NCBI GenBank assembly: GCA_025965775.1 | Contig: JAOPWG010000005.1 | Coordinates: 1 to 8,155 of the forward strand | Direction: 5' to 3' | From: Modestobacter sp. | GTDB taxonomy: Bacteria > Actinomycetota > Actinomycetes > Mycobacteriales > Geodermatophilaceae | DNA length: 8,155 nt | Part shown: positions 6,416 to 8,155 of the stretch, piece after piece | Position numbering within the stretch: position 1 is the first letter of the stretch | How the letters are laid out: each line of letters begins with the position of its first letter | Program-made: the position numbers and the translations under genes | The notes under the pieces: model-generated | Databases searched by the model: none | Told to the model about the DNA's origin: nothing | What the model saw: the letters and a program-made list of their open reading frames with translations, nothing else

Positions 6416-6537
6416 CCGAGCCGCAGCAGACCCACACCCCCGTCGGCCTGATCGCCTTCGCCTGGGCCCTCGTCGGCGTCCCGCTGGTGTACGGCCTGTA
6501 CCAGACGATCAAGACGGCCAGCTCGCTCTTCAGCTGA
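6412..6537 (+). CDS. Small one-helix membrane protein, MFS transporter small subunit type
   Basis: A 41-residue protein beginning MTEPQQTHTPVGLIAFAW and ending TIKTASSLFS. A single hydrophobic helix spans about residues 10-31, with aromatic and Pro/Gly features (FAWALVGVPLVYG) followed by YQTIKTA. The ATG overlaps the MFS stop codon (ATGA, 4 nt), so its translation is almost certainly coupled to the transporter. This matches the short family I recall being named 'MFS transporter small subunit', found directly behind OFA transporters and carrying the same W-x-W/L-VG-PL-YG pattern. The likely role is an accessory subunit that binds or stabilises the transporter; no biochemical role is known to me. 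An in-frame ATG further upstream (6349) lies within the MFS gene and would add a charged non-conserved extension, so it is not used. Gene callers can easily miss a gene this short. Confidence 0.8.
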   Translation: MTEPQQTHTPVGLIAFAWALVGVPLVYGLYQTIKTASSLFS

Positions 6538-6553
6538 CCGACACCCGCCCCAC

Positions 6554-6604
6554 CCCCTGCGCCCCGTCTGCTCACCGAGCAGGCGGGGCGTCGGGTTGCA
6601 GGGG
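6554..6604. terminator. Nested terminator hairpin after the MFS operon
   Basis: The inner stem pairs 6561-6573 with 6577-6589 (13 bp including one G:T pair; the geometric loop is ACC, probably opening further). An outer 7-bp stem CCCCTGC/GCAGGGG (6554-6560 with 6598-6604) encloses it, with an 8-nt bulge on the 3' side. It starts 17 nt after the small-protein stop and is followed by a short TTT. It can serve the plus-strand transporter operon and, in reverse, the scp transcript. Confidence 0.75.
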
Positions 6605-6638
6605 TTTCGGCGAGCATCGCCGTCCACCTGGGACGAGC

Positions 6639-6654
6639 GGGGGCCGAGGCCCCC
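6639..6654 (-). terminator. GC hairpin downstream of the SCP-like gene
   Basis: GGGGGC (6639-6644) pairs with GCCCCC (6649-6654) around a CGAG tetraloop. It lies about 63 nt beyond the SCP-like stop on the minus strand, in the spacer between converging genes. It is a plausible terminator for purL-scp but has no T-tract. Confidence 0.45.
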
Positions 6655-6716
6655 CGGGAGAGGCGGGAAAAGGCTCAGCGCCGCAGGGGTACGGCACCTG
6701 GCCGCGGTGTCGTCCG

Positions 6717-7112
6717 TCAGGACGACGAGGTGCGCAGTGGCGGCAACGGCAGGTGGGCCGAGAGGTCCGCGCGGTTGCCGCTGGCGCTGACCCGCCCCTC
6801 GCCCACCGCCTCGGACCAGGTCGACGCGCCGGTGGCCAGCCGCAGCCAGGTGGCGGCGTCGGTCTCGACCACGTTGGGTGGGGTGCCGCGCGTGTGCCGG
6901 GGGCCGGGGACGCACTGGACGGCGACGAACGGGGGCACCCGCAGCTCGACCGACCGGCCGGGCACCTGCTGGGCCAGCCAGCGCGCCGAGGTCTTCACCG
7001 CCGCGCCCAGCACCGGGCGCGGCGGCTGCTCGGCCTCCTCGGCCAGCCAGGCCGCCGTGGGCGCCAGCGCAGCGCGCAGGTCCTCGGCGGAGATCGGTGC
7101 CGACCCGGCCAT
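6717..7112 (-). CDS. Sterol-carrier-protein-like small protein (bacterial SCP ortholog family)
   Basis: A 131-residue protein without signal peptide or membrane segments, starting MAGSAPISAEDLRAALAPTAAWL and containing RSVELRVPPFVAVQCVPGPRHTRGTPPNVVETDAATWLRLATGASTW. The segment VVETDAATWLRLATG followed by a glycine-rich GEGRVSASGNRADLS stretch is typical of the SCP2-like fold of actinobacterial 'sterol carrier family' proteins. As I recall, relatives occur in purine clusters (for example Rv0807 just before purF). The start ATG at 7112 shares its A with the purL stop (TGATG), implying translational coupling to purL. No enzyme activity can be read from the sequence. A lipid- or hydrophobic-ligand-binding role would be inferred from the fold alone, and its link to purine synthesis is unexplained. 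It is the last gene of its transcript and converges on the MFS operon. Confidence 0.8.
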   Translation of the reverse strand: MAGSAPISAEDLRAALAPTAAWLAEEAEQPPRPVLGAAVKTSARWLAQQVPGRSVELRVPPFVAVQCVPGPRHTRGTPPNVVETDAATWLRLATGASTWSEAVGEGRVSASGNRADLSAHLPLPPLRTSSS

Positions 7113-8155
7113 CAGCTGGTCGGAACGGTCCCCGCCGGCACGGTGCCGACTGCGGCCTCGGGCGAGCCGAACAGCGCCGGCAGGGTGGCGGACCAGGCGG
7201 CGCGGAGCTCGTCCAGCGACAGCTCGAACAGGTCGGTGAGGACCAGCGCCTCGCCACCGGTGACGCCCAGCTCGGTGACCGGCACACCGGCCGCCTCGGC
7301 GGCGGCCCGCACGGCCACCGGGTCGGCGGTGGTGACCACGGCCCGCGCGACCGACTCGCTGAGCAGCGCCGGGAAGGCCTCGTTCGAGAGGGTCAGCGTG
7401 GCCCCCACCCCGTACCGCAGCGCGGACTCGGTGAGCGCCTGCGCCAGGCCTCCGTCGGCGAGGTCGTGCGCGGAACCGACCAGCCCGTCGTGGGACAGGG
7501 TGGCCAGCAGGTCCCCGAGGGCCCGCTCCGCGGCGAGGTCGAGCCGCGGCGGCCGCCCCCCGAGGTGCCCGTGGACGACGGCGGCCCAGGCCGATCCACC
7601 GAACTCCGGTCGGGTCTCCCCCAGCAGCAGCACCGTCTCCCCCGGGGCCCGCCAGCCGGCGGACACCCGGCGGCGGACGTCGGCGTGCACGCCGAGCACC
7701 CCGATCACCGGAGTCGGGTTGATCGGCACGTCGCCGGTCTGGTTGTAGAGGCTGACGTTGCCCCCGGTGACCGGCAGGCCCAGCTCGCGGCAGCCGTCGG
7801 CCAGGCCGCGGACCGCCTCGGCGAACTGCCACATCACCTCGGGCTCCTCCGGGGAGCCGAAGTTCAGGCAGTTGGTGACCGCCAGCGGCCGGGCACCGGA
7901 GACGGCGACGTTGCGGTAGGCCTCGGCCAGGTTAAGCTGCGCGCCGGTGTAGGGGTCCAGCCGGGCGAAGCGGGCGTTCCCGTCCAGCGCCAGCGCGATG
8001 CCGCGGTGGGTCTGCTCGTCGATCCGCACCACGCCGGCGTCCTCGGGCTGGGCCAGCACCGTGTTGCCCCGGACGTAGCGGTCGTACTGCTCGGTGACCC
8101 AGGACTTGTCGGCGCCGTCCGGGCTGCTGACCACGGCCAGCCAGGCGGCGCGCAG
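7112..8155 (-). CDS. purL: Phosphoribosylformylglycinamidine synthase large subunit, C-terminal part
   Basis: PurL converts FGAR to FGAM using ATP and ammonia delivered from glutamine by PurQ with PurS (step 4 of purine synthesis). Only the last 347 codons are present; the frame stays open to the right edge, so the gene starts outside the window. The M near position 8134 is internal. Family length is about 740-770 residues for the small PurL type, so somewhat under half is seen. Recognisable motifs are WVTEQYDRYVRGNTV, RFARLDPYTGAQLNLAEAYRNVAVSGARPLAVTNCLNFGSPE, LPVTGGNVSLYNQT, and DLADGGLAQALTES in the C-terminal AIRS-like domain. It ends with a small GTVPAGTVP repeat. The stop TGA shares its A with the SCP-like start, so the two are coupled. 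No truncation or frameshift is seen in the visible part. Confidence 0.96.
   Translation of the reverse strand: MRAAWLAVVSSPDGADKSWVTEQYDRYVRGNTVLAQPEDAGVVRIDEQTHRGIALALDGNARFARLDPYTGAQLNLAEAYRNVAVSGARPLAVTNCLNFGSPEEPEVMWQFAEAVRGLADGCRELGLPVTGGNVSLYNQTGDVPINPTPVIGVLGVHADVRRRVSAGWRAPGETVLLLGETRPEFGGSAWAAVVHGHLGGRPPRLDLAAERALGDLLATLSHDGLVGSAHDLADGGLAQALTESALRYGVGATLTLSNEAFPALLSESVARAVVTTADPVAVRAAAEAAGVPVTELGVTGGEALVLTDLFELSLDELRAAWSATLPALFGSPEAAVGTVPAGTVPTS

Noticed and set aside
6261..7748. Plus-strand open frame overlapping the MFS end, scp and purL
   Set aside because: It is out of frame with the MFS gene and antisense to two recognisable genes, with low-complexity S/R/P/A composition.

Overview
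This is a high-GC actinobacterial window. Two things point to a mycothiol-using actinomycete: a full-length dehydrogenase that closely matches the mycothiol-dependent formaldehyde dehydrogenase MscR/AdhE2 as I recall it, and the pairing of a DUF3073 gene with purM and purF. Gene content and base composition would suit Geodermatophilaceae or a relative, but genus cannot be fixed from the sequence alone.

Layout, left to right: a small DUF3073 gene (+) faces purM (-), and a strong hairpin lies between them. purM and purF form a tight minus-strand pair with a 4-nt stop/start overlap. A 15-bp hairpin separates purF from an upstream minus-strand pair, mscR and a metallo-beta-lactamase-fold hydrolase, which also overlap by 4 nt. 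A 224-bp divergent spacer follows. Next come, on the plus strand, an OFA-type MFS transporter and a 41-residue one-helix membrane protein whose ATG overlaps the transporter stop. These converge on a minus-strand SCP-like gene across a spacer with two hairpins. The SCP-like gene is coupled to the 3' part of purL, which runs off the right edge.

Functionally, purL, purF and purM encode steps 4, 1 and 5 of de novo purine synthesis (FGAM synthetase, PRPP amidotransferase, AIR synthetase). A four-gene module is embedded between the two halves of this cluster: formaldehyde oxidation on mycothiol (MscR), a probable thioester hydrolase partner, and a transporter with a small partner protein. My working reading is formaldehyde to S-formylmycothiol to formate or a related C1 product, with the OFA transporter moving a small carboxylate. 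The last link is inference only. Both ends of the module are bounded by terminator-like hairpins. purF and mscR each show a TANNNT -10 box exactly 6 nt before the start codon, the arrangement expected for leaderless transcripts.

There is no RNA gene, CRISPR array, insertion sequence or transposase in the window. No gene-free stretch exceeds 300 bases.
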